A program made the position numbers and the translations under genes. A stretch of 64,000 nucleotides of DNA from Enterococcus cecorum (GTDB lineage Bacteria > Bacillota > Bacilli > Lactobacillales > Enterococcaceae). Below are positions 17,723-26,041 of the stretch, piece by piece. The first letter of the stretch is position 1. Every line of letters starts with the position of its first letter. The stretch lies in assembly GCF_023221775.1 (NCBI RefSeq), contig NZ_JAKUDS010000008.1, positions 19,701 to 83,700 of the forward strand, in the 5' to 3' direction. The notes under the pieces are model-generated. The model ran no database searches, was not told the DNA's origin, and saw only the letters and a list, made by a program, of their open reading frames with translations.

Positions 17723-18844
17723 GTGAAACGGATTTCCATTTTGATTAAACCAGCTTCGTCGTTATGCAATATTCGGTGTAAATACTGCTTTTACGCTGAT
17801 GTTTCCTCCTTAAGAGAAGTCAAATCTTATGGCAAAATGACCAAAGAAACGGTTGAAAAAATGGTGCCCAATCTCTTTAAAGACTTAAATGATGGGGATG
17901 AACTCCATTTGGCTTTTCAAGGGGGAGAGCCTACTTTAGCCGGATTGAATTATTTTAAGCATGTTATTCATTGTGTGAAGCAACAGACCAAAAAGGTGAA
18001 TGTTAGTCATGCCATTCAAACCAATGGCATGATTATCAATGAAAAATGGTGCCAATTTCTCAAAGAAAACAACTTTTTGGTAGGTTTATCTATTGATGGG
18101 ACGCCTACTTTTCATGATAAAAATCGCTTAGACGCCAAACAAAATGGCACTTTTCATCGAGTGCTGCAGACAAAAAAATTATTCGATCAATATGAAATAG
18201 CCTACAATGTTTTATGTGTGGTAACGGAAGAATTGTCTTATCACGCCAAAGAAGTTTTTGATTTTATCCAGCAACAAGGGATTTCATACATCCAGTTTAT
18301 CCCTTGTCTAGCAGAACTCAATGCGACAGAACCTAATTCATACGCTTTAACCCCTCAAGGATATGCTCGTTTTTATCGCGAAATGCTTTCCTACTGGCAA
18401 AAGGAATTAACTAAAGGACATTATTTCTCAATTAAGCAATTTGATGACATTATCAATTTATTGGTGCGCCATCAAGTTACTGCTTGTGGCATGCTGGGGA
18501 ATTGTCAAATCCAATATGTGATTGAAGGTGATGGCAGTGTCTTTCCTTGTGATTTTTATGCTTTGGACGAATTTTATTTAGGAAATATTTGTGAAATTGG
18601 ACTAAAAGAAATGTTTCTAAGTAAGGTATCAAAAAAATTCTTATGTTCTCGTCCAACGGCTGCTTTACCTAAAATGTGTGAGTCGTGTCCGTTTTACCAA
18701 ATGTGTAGAGGAGGATGCAAGCGATTGAATGAGGCGATGTATGTCGATCAAGAAAATCAATTTTGCGGATATCAAACGTTATTAGAGGAATTTGTCCCAC
18801 GAATCAATGAGTATTTGTATCTGTTGGAAGGATGTCGCCTATGA
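17723..18844 (+). CDS. Anaerobic sulfatase-maturating enzyme (radical SAM)
   Basis: A 373-residue radical SAM enzyme of the anSME family. The catalytic cluster motif is CNIRCKYC at Cys15, Cys19 and Cys22. A SPASM domain follows with GMLGNC, FPCDFY, CESCPFYQMCRGGC and a final CGYQ for auxiliary iron-sulfur clusters. It converts the Cys of CxPSR to formylglycine without oxygen, so its substrate should be the sulfatase at 12179. The GTG start at 17723 follows an AAAGGAG ribosome site. The gene shares a 4-base ATGA overlap with the exporter that follows. Confidence 0.92.
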   Translation: MKRISILIKPASSLCNIRCKYCFYADVSSLREVKSYGKMTKETVEKMVPNLFKDLNDGDELHLAFQGGEPTLAGLNYFKHVIHCVKQQTKKVNVSHAIQTNGMIINEKWCQFLKENNFLVGLSIDGTPTFHDKNRLDAKQNGTFHRVLQTKKLFDQYEIAYNVLCVVTEELSYHAKEVFDFIQQQGISYIQFIPCLAELNATEPNSYALTPQGYARFYREMLSYWQKELTKGHYFSIKQFDDIINLLVRHQVTACGMLGNCQIQYVIEGDGSVFPCDFYALDEFYLGNICEIGLKEMFLSKVSKKFLCSRPTAALPKMCESCPFYQMCRGGCKRLNEAMYVDQENQFCGYQTLLEEFVPRINEYLYLLEGCRL

Positions 18845-19614
18845 TAGGAATTATCTATTTTTTAGTCATTATTCTGGCAAATAGTGTTGGGGCTGTCTCT
18901 GGAATGGGTGGCGGTGTGATTATTAAACCGGTGATGGACTTTTTTCATTTCCATGATGTCGCTTCTATTTCTTTTTACTCTAGCTTTGCCGTTTTAGTCA
19001 TGGCGATGGTTTCGACTTATCGTCAAATCAAATACGGTTTTAAAATTAAGTGGTCGAAAATGATGGCTTTGGCAGTAGGGGCTGTTTTAGGTGGTTATCT
19101 TGGTAATTTTGGTTTTTATTTTATGAAGTCATTTTACCATTCAGACTCAATCGTCAACGGCATTCAAATTATTTTAACGATTATTACTTTGGTGGCGGCG
19201 TTTCTCTATTCTTATCAGAGTAAACATTTTTCGTTTCATTCCCTTCTTAGTTTTGCGATTTGTGGATTGATTTTAGGATCTTTAGCGAGTTTCTTAGGTA
19301 TTGGTGGAGGCCCGATTAATGTTTCATTGTTGATTTTAATGTTTGGAATGTCCTTAAAAGAAGCAACGATTTATTCTATCTGCACCATTTTATTTTCTCA
19401 ATTAACCAAGGTGATTACGGTTGGTGTATCTACGCATTTCATATGGATTGATTTGAAAATGTTGATGTATATTATCCCAGCAGCCGTTTTAGGAGGAATC
19501 ATCGGAGCGTTTTTAAGCAAACATTTAAAAACAGCCCAAGTTAGAAAGGTGTATCAAGTAGTCATTTTACTTGTAGTACTTATTAATGCGTATAACGGTA
19601 TTCAGCTAATTTGA
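18841..19614 (+). CDS. TauE/SafE-family sulfite/sulfate exporter
   Basis: Membrane protein of 257 aa with about eight hydrophobic helices and two repeated Gly-rich motifs: SVGAVSGMGGGVIIKP and LASFLGIGGGPINVS, the signature of the TauE/SafE family. The overlap ATGA with the maturase fixes the start at 18841. In this setting it most likely exports the sulfate (or sulfite) released by the cytoplasmic sulfatase. Members also move other organic anions, so the ion is inferred from context. Confidence 0.87.
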   Translation: MIGIIYFLVIILANSVGAVSGMGGGVIIKPVMDFFHFHDVASISFYSSFAVLVMAMVSTYRQIKYGFKIKWSKMMALAVGAVLGGYLGNFGFYFMKSFYHSDSIVNGIQIILTIITLVAAFLYSYQSKHFSFHSLLSFAICGLILGSLASFLGIGGGPINVSLLILMFGMSLKEATIYSICTILFSQLTKVITVGVSTHFIWIDLKMLMYIIPAAVLGGIIGAFLSKHLKTAQVRKVYQVVILLVVLINAYNGIQLI

Positions 19615-19621
19615 ATTATTC

Positions 19622-19669
19622 AGAGAGAAGATTCATGACAATATTGAATTTTCTTTCTTTATTTTTTTT
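19622..19669 (+). terminator. Terminator after the TauE gene
   Basis: AGAGAGAAGATTC pairs with GAATTTTCTTTCT with small mismatches, and is followed by a T-rich run. It ends the sulfatase locus. Confidence 0.6.
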
Positions 19670-19739
19670 GCTATTATGTTTTACAAGATAGTAAAAGTGT
19701 GTTGTGATTAACTTGTAATGCAAGATAGTGGGTGAGAAA

Positions 19740-20078
19740 ATGACAGGCAAAATCGATTCGCAGCTATTAAAAGGTGTGCTGACGGGCTGTATTTTACAAT
19801 TATTAACGCAAGAAGAACTCTATGGCTATACCTTGAGTGAGCGTTTGGCGGACAATGGGTTCAGCGAGATTTCCAATGGGACGATTTATCCCTTATTGCT
19901 ATCAATGGAGAAAAAAGGTTGGATTACAGGGCAAATGCGTGAATCCGAATCCGGCCCCAAACGCAAATATTATTCGGTCACACCAGACGGACAAGCAGAA
20001 TTACTACGTTTCAAAAATCAGTGGCAGTTACTCAAGCAAAATGTCAATCAAGTAATGAGAGGTGCGGAAAATGAGTAG
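19740..20078 (+). CDS. PadR-family transcriptional regulator
   Basis: A 112-residue PadR winged-helix protein: ILQLLTQEELYGYTLSERL then ISNGTIYPLLLSMEKKGWI and KRKYYSVTPDGQAELL. Upstream, CAAGATAGT occurs twice (19684 and 19721), a likely operator. PadR regulators often control a neighbouring membrane-protein gene cotranscribed with them, and the next gene overlaps by 8 bases. Confidence 0.88.
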   Translation: MTGKIDSQLLKGVLTGCILQLLTQEELYGYTLSERLADNGFSEISNGTIYPLLLSMEKKGWITGQMRESESGPKRKYYSVTPDGQAELLRFKNQWQLLKQNVNQVMRGAENE

Positions 20079-20724
20079 TCTAATCAAAGAAAATGCAAAC
20101 TTACAAAAACAACTCCAAGGTGCCAATAAGCAATACTATGAAGATTTGCTAGTGTATGTGCGCCTGAATAGTATGGGAAAAAATGAACGTCAGACGGAAG
20201 AAATGTTGCTCGGTATTTTGCAAGATATTTTAGAAGCGCAACAAAACGGCGTGTCTGCTCAAGATTATTTCGGCAAAGATCCCCAACCAATTGCTGATGA
20301 ATTACTTGAACAACTACCCAATGATTCAAAACAAATGGTTAAGCTCAGTTTGCTAGCGGTGTTGACCTATTTTGCTGTGGTATTTATCGGAAGTTATTTT
20401 TTATCCCTTTTTCAACCAGGTACGCCGCAGCTAATAGATGTTGGCGAGTACGTGATTTGTAGTATATGTGCTGGTATATCAACTTTTGTCATCCTGTGGT
20501 TAATGGGAAAAAACTATGGTCAGAAAAATAGTTGGAAAATGTTAGTTACAATAGGTGGGATATTTGTTTTCAACTGTCTTTTATTTATTTTCGTTCGTAC
20601 GCCTTGGGTCATCCCACTTTCTCGTTGGATGGCAACTGTACTTGCAATCATTTTAGCTGTAAGTGTTTATCTTTTGAATAGGGATAAAAATTTTGGAGGT
20701 GACCATGGCAAAAAAGAAACGTAA
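20071..20724 (+). CDS. DUF1129-like membrane protein
   Basis: A 217-residue protein with a soluble N-terminal helical region (about 1-85; LLGILQDILEAQ, DPQPIADELLEQLPN) and four predicted membrane helices after it. This arrangement matches DUF1129 proteins that follow PadR regulators. The start ATG at 20071 follows GAGAGGTG; the upstream GTG at 20062 is less likely. Probable partner or target of the PadR protein. Its biochemical role is unknown. Confidence 0.7.
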   Translation: MSSLIKENANLQKQLQGANKQYYEDLLVYVRLNSMGKNERQTEEMLLGILQDILEAQQNGVSAQDYFGKDPQPIADELLEQLPNDSKQMVKLSLLAVLTYFAVVFIGSYFLSLFQPGTPQLIDVGEYVICSICAGISTFVILWLMGKNYGQKNSWKMLVTIGGIFVFNCLLFIFVRTPWVIPLSRWMATVLAIILAVSVYLLNRDKNFGGDHGKKET

Positions 20725-21121
20725 AAAATTTTGTGTACGTGTCCGCTACTTGAATGGGAAAATTTATCAGTTTCCTTTACCAAATGATTTACAAAAGGCG
20801 ATGTGGCAATATAAGGACGAAAATCCTGCAAATTGGTTTGATTTATTATCACAAGCATTGATTAATATTCCGACAAAAGAATATCGTGAAAATTATCAGC
20901 CGCCAATGACCGTCGCTTTGGTGGAAAAAATATTTATTACTGCAAATTATGATCGTGTCGCAACTCGTGGACAATTTGTGACTAAGGATAATTGGCAAAG
21001 AAATGATTTGTCTCGCCATTGGAATAATATTCGCTTTTTACAACATGATTATCCGATAATGACGAAATTACGCATCTTCTTAGCCTATCTGATATGGATG
21101 ACAAAGTTGCATATACGCTGA
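20705..21121 (+). CDS. Hypothetical protein, PadR operon
   Basis: A 138-residue basic protein starting MAKKKRKKF, with GGAGG five bases before the ATG. It overlaps the membrane protein by 20 bases, so it is coupled to it. No membrane helix or catalytic motif is evident; the sequence is rich in Trp, Tyr and Arg, and ends with a mildly hydrophobic stretch (FLAYLIWMTKL). I do not recognise the family. Confidence 0.65.
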   Translation: MAKKKRKKFCVRVRYLNGKIYQFPLPNDLQKAMWQYKDENPANWFDLLSQALINIPTKEYRENYQPPMTVALVEKIFITANYDRVATRGQFVTKDNWQRNDLSRHWNNIRFLQHDYPIMTKLRIFLAYLIWMTKLHIR

Positions 21122-21140
21122 ATAAAATAGAATAACAAAT

Positions 21141-21182
21141 AAAACCAGTACGCAGATTTTATTTTCTACGTGCTGGTTTTAT
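21141..21182 (+). terminator. Terminator of the PadR operon
   Basis: AAAACCAG (21141-21148) and CTGGTTTT (21173-21180) with inner ACG/CGT pairs, followed by more T. The stem also carries U runs on both strands. Confidence 0.75.
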
Positions 21183-21327
21183 TGTAACAATTCATTGCTT
21201 CCTCGAGTTTTAAATAGTCACAATGGAAGTCACTTAAGGCCTTCCCTTTCTTTTCCGTCTTTGAATACAATTTATGTACTCTAGCAATTATTTCGTTTTG
21301 ATGCACTGGCGCAAAACCGATGTGACG
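21166..21327 (-). pseudogene. Possible gene remnant in the uid upstream gap
   Basis: On the minus strand a frame of about 53 codons runs from a stop near 21336 to TAG at 21166-21168 without a start codon of its own. The translation (containing GFAPVHQNEIIARVHK and KGKALSDFHCDYLKLEE) has a protein-like composition with predicted amphipathic helices. It may be the 3' end of a lost gene. This is the only coding-like signal in the first half of the 21183-21757 gap; 21340-21610 is AT-rich and otherwise empty. Confidence 0.25.
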
Positions 21328-21613
21328 TTTTATTAATTAATCAAGAACACTCATAGTTGAAACCAAGAGTATACTGGGCTTTATTTGAACCGTGGAGTTT
21401 GTTAAGATAATTAATAAAAATGAAGTAGTTATTTCAACAGAAGTGTTATTAATAAGTTGTATAATATCTCAGAAATAATTCGGATATTCGTTTGCTTTGT
21501 GAAAATATAATATAAATGTTTTCTTTTTGTAAAAAATGCTTAGTTGCTGAAATTTGTAATGAAACATTATTAAGATTTATTAGTATTATTTTGATTGTGC
21601 ACAAATGCGGATA

Positions 21614-21642
21614 TTGCTCTTAATTCATCGGATGAATATATC
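21614..21642 (+). promoter_or_regulatory. Promoter of the glucuronide transporter with operator in the spacer
   Basis: TTGCTC at 21614-21619 and TATATC at 21637-21642 have a 17-base spacing. The palindrome ATTCATCGGATGAAT at 21623-21637 fills the spacer. The same palindrome core lies in the spacer of the uxaC promoter at 25958, so both are probably controlled by the GntR/FadR protein at 25228. Confidence 0.62.
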
Positions 21643-21757
21643 GTGATTTTTGTGGTTTTAGATTATTTTATAAAATTTATTTACAAAAATCGCCATAAAT
21701 GGTATGATGAATTAAGGAAGCGATTACAGATATCTTACTTACAAGGAGGATTTTCCT

Positions 21758-23311
21758 GTGAACGAAAAAGCATTAACTAATGAACATGTTGCATATAATA
21801 GAGCGAAAATTTGGCAGATAATTTTATTTACACTGAATAATACTTCTACGAATATCTACTTGTTTGCCTTTAGTTTTGTTACCTATTTCTCTACTGGTAT
21901 ATTGGGATTAGCCGCTATTTTTGTTAGTCAGCTGATGGGTTATATTAGGGTTTTTGATGGTGTGATTGACCCTGCAATTGGTATCTTGATAGATAAAACA
22001 GATACAAAATTTGGGAAATATCGTCCTATTTTAGTAATGGGAAATATCGTAACTGCGCTATCGTTTATTTTGTTATTCAATATCAACCATTTTGGTGAAG
22101 GGATGAAGATTCCTTTATTTTTAATTGCTTTGATTATCCACAAAATTGGTTATTCTTTGCAACAAACCATTACAAAAGCGGGACAAGCGGCTTTGACTAA
22201 CGATCCTCAACAGCGTCCAGTTTTCAATATCTTTGATGGTATCTTTACAACAATTTTATTTTCTGGCGGACAAATGATTGTATCGGGTTATCTTGTTCCT
22301 AAGTATAAAGGATTTACCCCGGAATTTTTTAAAGTATTTGTTTTTGGAGTTATTGTAATCTCAGCTTTACTGGGGATTTGCGCATTAATCGGTATCTGGC
22401 AGAAAGATAATAAAAAATATTTTGGTTTAGGTGAAAAGACACAAAAAACTTCATTAAAAGATTATTGGGCTGTTATTAAGGGAAATCAGCCTTTAAAAGT
22501 TTTGGCTTTATCAGCAGCGATGGTTAAATTTGTAGCACAGTTATTTAGTGATTCTGTTGTAACCGTGATGCTATTTGGTATTTTGCTGGGTAATTATGCT
22601 TTATCGGGACAAATCTCTTTAATAATGATTATACCTGGAGTAGCTATTACAGTAGGTGTTTCTAGTATTGCACGTAAGAAAGGTTTGCGTTTTGCCTATA
22701 TTCTTGCTTTACAAGTGGGCATTGTTGCTGCAACATTGCTTGCTGGTTTATTGTTTGTAAGTAAACCAGGTGCGCTCAATCTAGGAAAATGGGATTTATA
22801 CACAGTTACATTCCTAGTGCTATATGCCTTTGCTCGTTATGCTTCTACTGCGCCTTCAAGCCTGGTGTTAACAATGGGAGCAGATATTACAGACTATGAA
22901 ACTTCAGTATCAGGACGCTACTTGTCAGGAATGATAGGCACAATCTTTTCGTTAACTGACTCCATCGCATCTTCATTTGCACCGATGGTTGTTGGGTGGG
23001 TGTTGGCTAGTATTGGTTTTGCATCAGCCTATCCAACTGTTGAAACAGAACTTACATCATCTTTAAAGATGACTACAATTATTTTATTTGCGATTATTCC
23101 GATTATCGCTTTGCTAATTTCGTTATTCTTAATGCGTTTTTATAAGTTAGACCGAGAAACAATGGTTCAAATTCAAGAAAAAATTCATGTGATGAAAGCT
23201 GCAAAAGACGTAGAACGTGTACGAGATATCGCAAAGAACGTTCCTCTTTCTGATATGGATTATGTAGATATTTCTAAGTATCCAGTGCAAGAAGAAAACG
23301 AAGATAAATAA
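21758..23311 (+). CDS. GPH-family sugar/cation symporter (glucuronide transporter)
   Basis: Membrane protein of 517 aa with about 12 hydrophobic helices of the glycoside-pentoside-hexuronide symporter family. FDGVIDPAIGILIDKTDTKFGKYRP condenses the family motif between helices 2 and 3 (residues about 68-92). GADITDYE is a second family element. The GTG start at 21758 follows AAGGAGG. It stands directly before beta-glucuronidase, so import of glucuronides or short glucuronate-containing oligosaccharides is likely. The 60-residue charged C-terminal tail is cytoplasmic. Confidence 0.88.
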   Translation: MNEKALTNEHVAYNRAKIWQIILFTLNNTSTNIYLFAFSFVTYFSTGILGLAAIFVSQLMGYIRVFDGVIDPAIGILIDKTDTKFGKYRPILVMGNIVTALSFILLFNINHFGEGMKIPLFLIALIIHKIGYSLQQTITKAGQAALTNDPQQRPVFNIFDGIFTTILFSGGQMIVSGYLVPKYKGFTPEFFKVFVFGVIVISALLGICALIGIWQKDNKKYFGLGEKTQKTSLKDYWAVIKGNQPLKVLALSAAMVKFVAQLFSDSVVTVMLFGILLGNYALSGQISLIMIIPGVAITVGVSSIARKKGLRFAYILALQVGIVAATLLAGLLFVSKPGALNLGKWDLYTVTFLVLYAFARYASTAPSSLVLTMGADITDYETSVSGRYLSGMIGTIFSLTDSIASSFAPMVVGWVLASIGFASAYPTVETELTSSLKMTTIILFAIIPIIALLISLFLMRFYKLDRETMVQIQEKIHVMKAAKDVERVRDIAKNVPLSDMDYVDISKYPVQEENEDK

Positions 23312-23325
23312 TAATTTAGTATGAG

Positions 23326-23357
23326 AGGATGTGACTGATTCTGTTGCATCCTTTTTC
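23326..23357 (+). terminator. Weak terminator or attenuator between transporter and glucuronidase
   Basis: AGGATG (23326-23331) pairs with CATCCT (23347-23352), followed by five T. The short stem suggests partial termination that would lower expression of the distal gene. Confidence 0.4.
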
Positions 23358-23379
23358 AATAATGAGAGGAGAATATATT

Positions 23380-25179
23380 ATGTTATATCCAAAGAATACA
23401 AAAACTAGAACAAGTATCGACTTAAATGGTGTTTGGAATTTTCAATTAGGGGAACATTTTGCAGAAAAAAGGCTAGAGGGTAAAGAAGTGATGGTTGTAC
23501 CTTCGTCATTTAATGATGTGATTGTCGATAATGATAAGCGAAATTATATTGGCGATTTTTGGTATGAACGTCAAATAGCCGTTCCCGATGTTGATGAAAA
23601 TCAAGAGCTCGTTTTGCGATTTGGCTCAGTGACGCATCGGGCAACGGTATATGTGGAAGGATACCAAATTGGTGAACATATTGGGGGCTTCACTCCGTTT
23701 GAATGTGTGATTCCTGCTAAACTTTACGATGGGAAGAGCCATTTACGTGTGACCATCCAAGCAAATAATAAACTTGATTTTTCGACCCTTCCAGTGGGAA
23801 ATTATGTAGAGGAGAAACAAGTGGATGGGACCATTCGAAGCAAGGTTTATGAAAATTTTGACTTTTTTAACTATGCGGGGATACATCGACCAGTGAAATT
23901 AATCATCAGACCAAAAACGCATTTACAAGACATTACGATTTTTAGTGATTTATCAGATGATTTATCGGAGGCTACTGTTCATTTTGAGTATCAAATTGAG
24001 GGAGATTACGATGAGTTGAAGATTGATATTATCGATGAAATGGGACAAGTAGTAGCTGAAATGGAAAATAATCAAGCAATCATTTCTGATGTGCATCTTT
24101 GGGAAGTTTTGAATGCATACTTGTATACTGCACAAATTCACATAATCAAATCAGGGAAGACGGTTGATTATTATGAAGAAGAGTTTGGTATACGAAAAGT
24201 TCGAGTAGCTAATGGACAATTTTTGATTAATGAAAAGCCATTTTATTTTAAAGGATTTGGAAAGCATGAGGATACTTATATTAACGGTCGAGGTCTAAAT
24301 GAAGCAGCAAATTTAATGGATTTAAATTTATTGAAAGCTATCGGTGCGAATTCATTTAGAACCTCTCATTATCCATATTCAGAAGAAATGATGCGTTTAG
24401 CCGATCGTTTAGGTATTGTCGTAATTGATGAGGTGCCAGCTGTGGGGCTATTCCAGAATTTTAGTGCAGCCTTAGATTTGATGAATCAAGAGACTGGTAA
24501 AGGGAATACTTGGGATAATATGAAGACGCATCAAACACACGAACAAGTCATTCGGGAGTTAGTGTCTCGTGATAAAAACCATGCTTGTGTGGTTATGTGG
24601 GTTGTAGCTAACGAACCAGCCTCACATGAAAAGGGAGCTAGAGCCTATTTTGAACCTTTAATTAAACTTTACAAATCCTTGGATCAACAACAACGTCCAA
24701 TAACATTAGTGAATATTATGAATGCAGGGCCTAATGAGGATGAGGTGGCAGACTTACTAGATGTTCTTTGTTTGAATCGTTACTATGGATGGTATAAAAA
24801 TCATGGAGATTTAGCAAAAGCTGAAGTTGGCTTACGAGAAGAATTGCTAGCCTGGCAACAAAAATATCCTGAAAAACCCATTGTTATGACTGAATATGGT
24901 GCGGATACTTTACCGGGTTTGCATTCGGTGTGGGAGATTCCTTATACTGAAGAATATCAGACGGATTACTATGAAATGAGTCATAAAGTTTTTGATGAAA
25001 TTCCTCATCTAGTAGGAGAGCAAGTTTGGAATTTCGCTGATTTTGAAACTAATGTGATGTTAATACGAGTGAAAGGCAACCATAAAGGATTGTTTTCTAG
25101 AAATCGTGAACCTAAGCAAGTGGTTCGTAGCTTTAAAAAACGTTGGATGAATATTCCTAACTATGGCTATAAACAATAA
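23380..25179 (+). CDS. uidA: Beta-glucuronidase (GH2)
   Basis: Glycoside hydrolase family 2 enzyme of 599 aa, matching the usual length. The acid/base glutamate is Glu412 in VVANEPASH and the nucleophile is Glu505 in VMTEYGADT. The N-x-K motif that recognises the glucuronate carboxylate is present in KGNHKGLFSRNREPK. There is no signal peptide, so it hydrolyses imported glucuronides in the cytoplasm. AGAGGAGA precedes ATG 23380; the longer ORF start at 23344 lies inside the hairpin and is unlikely. The released glucuronate feeds UxaC encoded downstream. Confidence 0.95.
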   Translation: MLYPKNTKTRTSIDLNGVWNFQLGEHFAEKRLEGKEVMVVPSSFNDVIVDNDKRNYIGDFWYERQIAVPDVDENQELVLRFGSVTHRATVYVEGYQIGEHIGGFTPFECVIPAKLYDGKSHLRVTIQANNKLDFSTLPVGNYVEEKQVDGTIRSKVYENFDFFNYAGIHRPVKLIIRPKTHLQDITIFSDLSDDLSEATVHFEYQIEGDYDELKIDIIDEMGQVVAEMENNQAIISDVHLWEVLNAYLYTAQIHIIKSGKTVDYYEEEFGIRKVRVANGQFLINEKPFYFKGFGKHEDTYINGRGLNEAANLMDLNLLKAIGANSFRTSHYPYSEEMMRLADRLGIVVIDEVPAVGLFQNFSAALDLMNQETGKGNTWDNMKTHQTHEQVIRELVSRDKNHACVVMWVVANEPASHEKGARAYFEPLIKLYKSLDQQQRPITLVNIMNAGPNEDEVADLLDVLCLNRYYGWYKNHGDLAKAEVGLREELLAWQQKYPEKPIVMTEYGADTLPGLHSVWEIPYTEEYQTDYYEMSHKVFDEIPHLVGEQVWNFADFETNVMLIRVKGNHKGLFSRNREPKQVVRSFKKRWMNIPNYGYKQ

Positions 25180-25227
25180 AAGGTTTACATGGTATAATAA
25201 ACCCAAAGAAAAGAAGGTGGGGGAATT

Positions 25228-25911
25228 ATGTCAAAATCATTAGTAGAACAAACAACAGACCGCCTATTGGAGTTAATTAAGGAAAAAGATTATCAGGTGG
25301 GCGACAAGCTAATGAATGAGTATGAGTTAGCCGAAGCGTTGGATGTAAGCCGTAGTACGATCCGCGAGGCCGTTCGTAGTTTAGCTACTCGAAATGTTTT
25401 AGAGGTGAGGCAAGGTTCAGGTACCTATATTAGTCCTAAAAAAGGGGTGCCGGAAGATCCGTTGGGTTTTTCGCTTGTCAAAGATGTAGCTAAATTGACG
25501 GCGGATTTGTTTGAATTACGTTATTTATTAGAACCTAGAATTGCGGAATTGGTGGCGAAACGTGCAACTGCAGAAGAAGTGGCACAACTAGAAAAGATTG
25601 TTTTTGAAATTGAGTCGGCAATTGAACGGGAAGATCCTAAACATTTAGAACTAGATGTCGAGTTTCACTCAATGTTAGCGCGAATGAGTGGAAATATTGC
25701 GATGGATAATTTGCTGCCGGTCATTAATCAGTCTATTCATTTGATTAATGCGAATTACACAACACGTAAGATGAAAAGCGATACCCTTCATTCTCATCGA
25801 CGTATTCTAAAAGCCATTAAAGAAAAAGATCCGGTTGCTGCTTATGACGAGATGATGTTTCATATGCTTTCAGTTAAGAACAATGCATTTTCATCAGATG
25901 AATATTTGTAA
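25228..25911 (+). CDS. GntR/FadR-family regulator of glucuronate genes
   Basis: A 227-residue regulator: winged helix at residues 8-75 (EYELAEALDVSRSTIREAVRSLATRNVLEV condensed) and an FCD all-helical ligand domain with metal-binding-type residues (ELRYLLEPRIAELVA, DVEFHSMLARMSGN, SHRRILKAIKEKD). It lies between the glucuronidase and uxaC, and palindromes with TCATCNGATGA arms occur in the promoters on both sides, which suggests it represses the whole regulon until a hexuronate intermediate binds. Confidence 0.87.
   Translation: MSKSLVEQTTDRLLELIKEKDYQVGDKLMNEYELAEALDVSRSTIREAVRSLATRNVLEVRQGSGTYISPKKGVPEDPLGFSLVKDVAKLTADLFELRYLLEPRIAELVAKRATAEEVAQLEKIVFEIESAIEREDPKHLELDVEFHSMLARMSGNIAMDNLLPVINQSIHLINANYTTRKMKSDTLHSHRRILKAIKEKDPVAAYDEMMFHMLSVKNNAFSSDEYL
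25890..25902. promoter_or_regulatory. Auxiliary operator inside the 3' end of the regulator gene
   Basis: TTCATCAGATGAA is a perfect palindrome whose centre is 75 bases from that of the uxaC operator, about seven helical turns, a spacing that would allow DNA looping. It overlaps the last codons of the regulator gene. Confidence 0.45.
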
Positions 25912-25947
25912 AAAGAGCGAAAAAAAGAGAAATTCCGCTCTTTTTTT
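25910..25947 (+). terminator. Terminator of the regulator gene
   Basis: AAAAAGAGCG (25910-25919) pairs with CGCTCTTTTT (25936-25945), with a T run. Confidence 0.85.
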
Positions 25948-25957
25948 ATGCAAATAA

Positions 25958-25986
25958 TTGACAAATCATCAGATGAATTGTATAGT
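25958..25986 (+). promoter_or_regulatory. uxaC operon promoter with central operator
   Basis: TTGACA at 25958-25963 and TATAGT at 25981-25986 with a 17-base spacer. TCATCAGATGA at 25966-25976 lies in the middle of the spacer, so repressor binding would exclude RNA polymerase. Confidence 0.75.
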
Positions 25987-26041
25987 GTAATTGTAAATCG
26001 CTTCCAACGAAAAACGAAACAAAAGAGAAAGGACGGTTCGC

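Noticed and set aside
21595..21780. ORF of 61 codons before the symporter
   Set aside because: It runs through the promoter/operator and the ribosome site of the next gene and has no ribosome site of its own.
25991..26006. cre site upstream of uxaC
   Set aside because: TGTAAATCGCTTCCA has an extra base relative to the consensus and poor symmetry.
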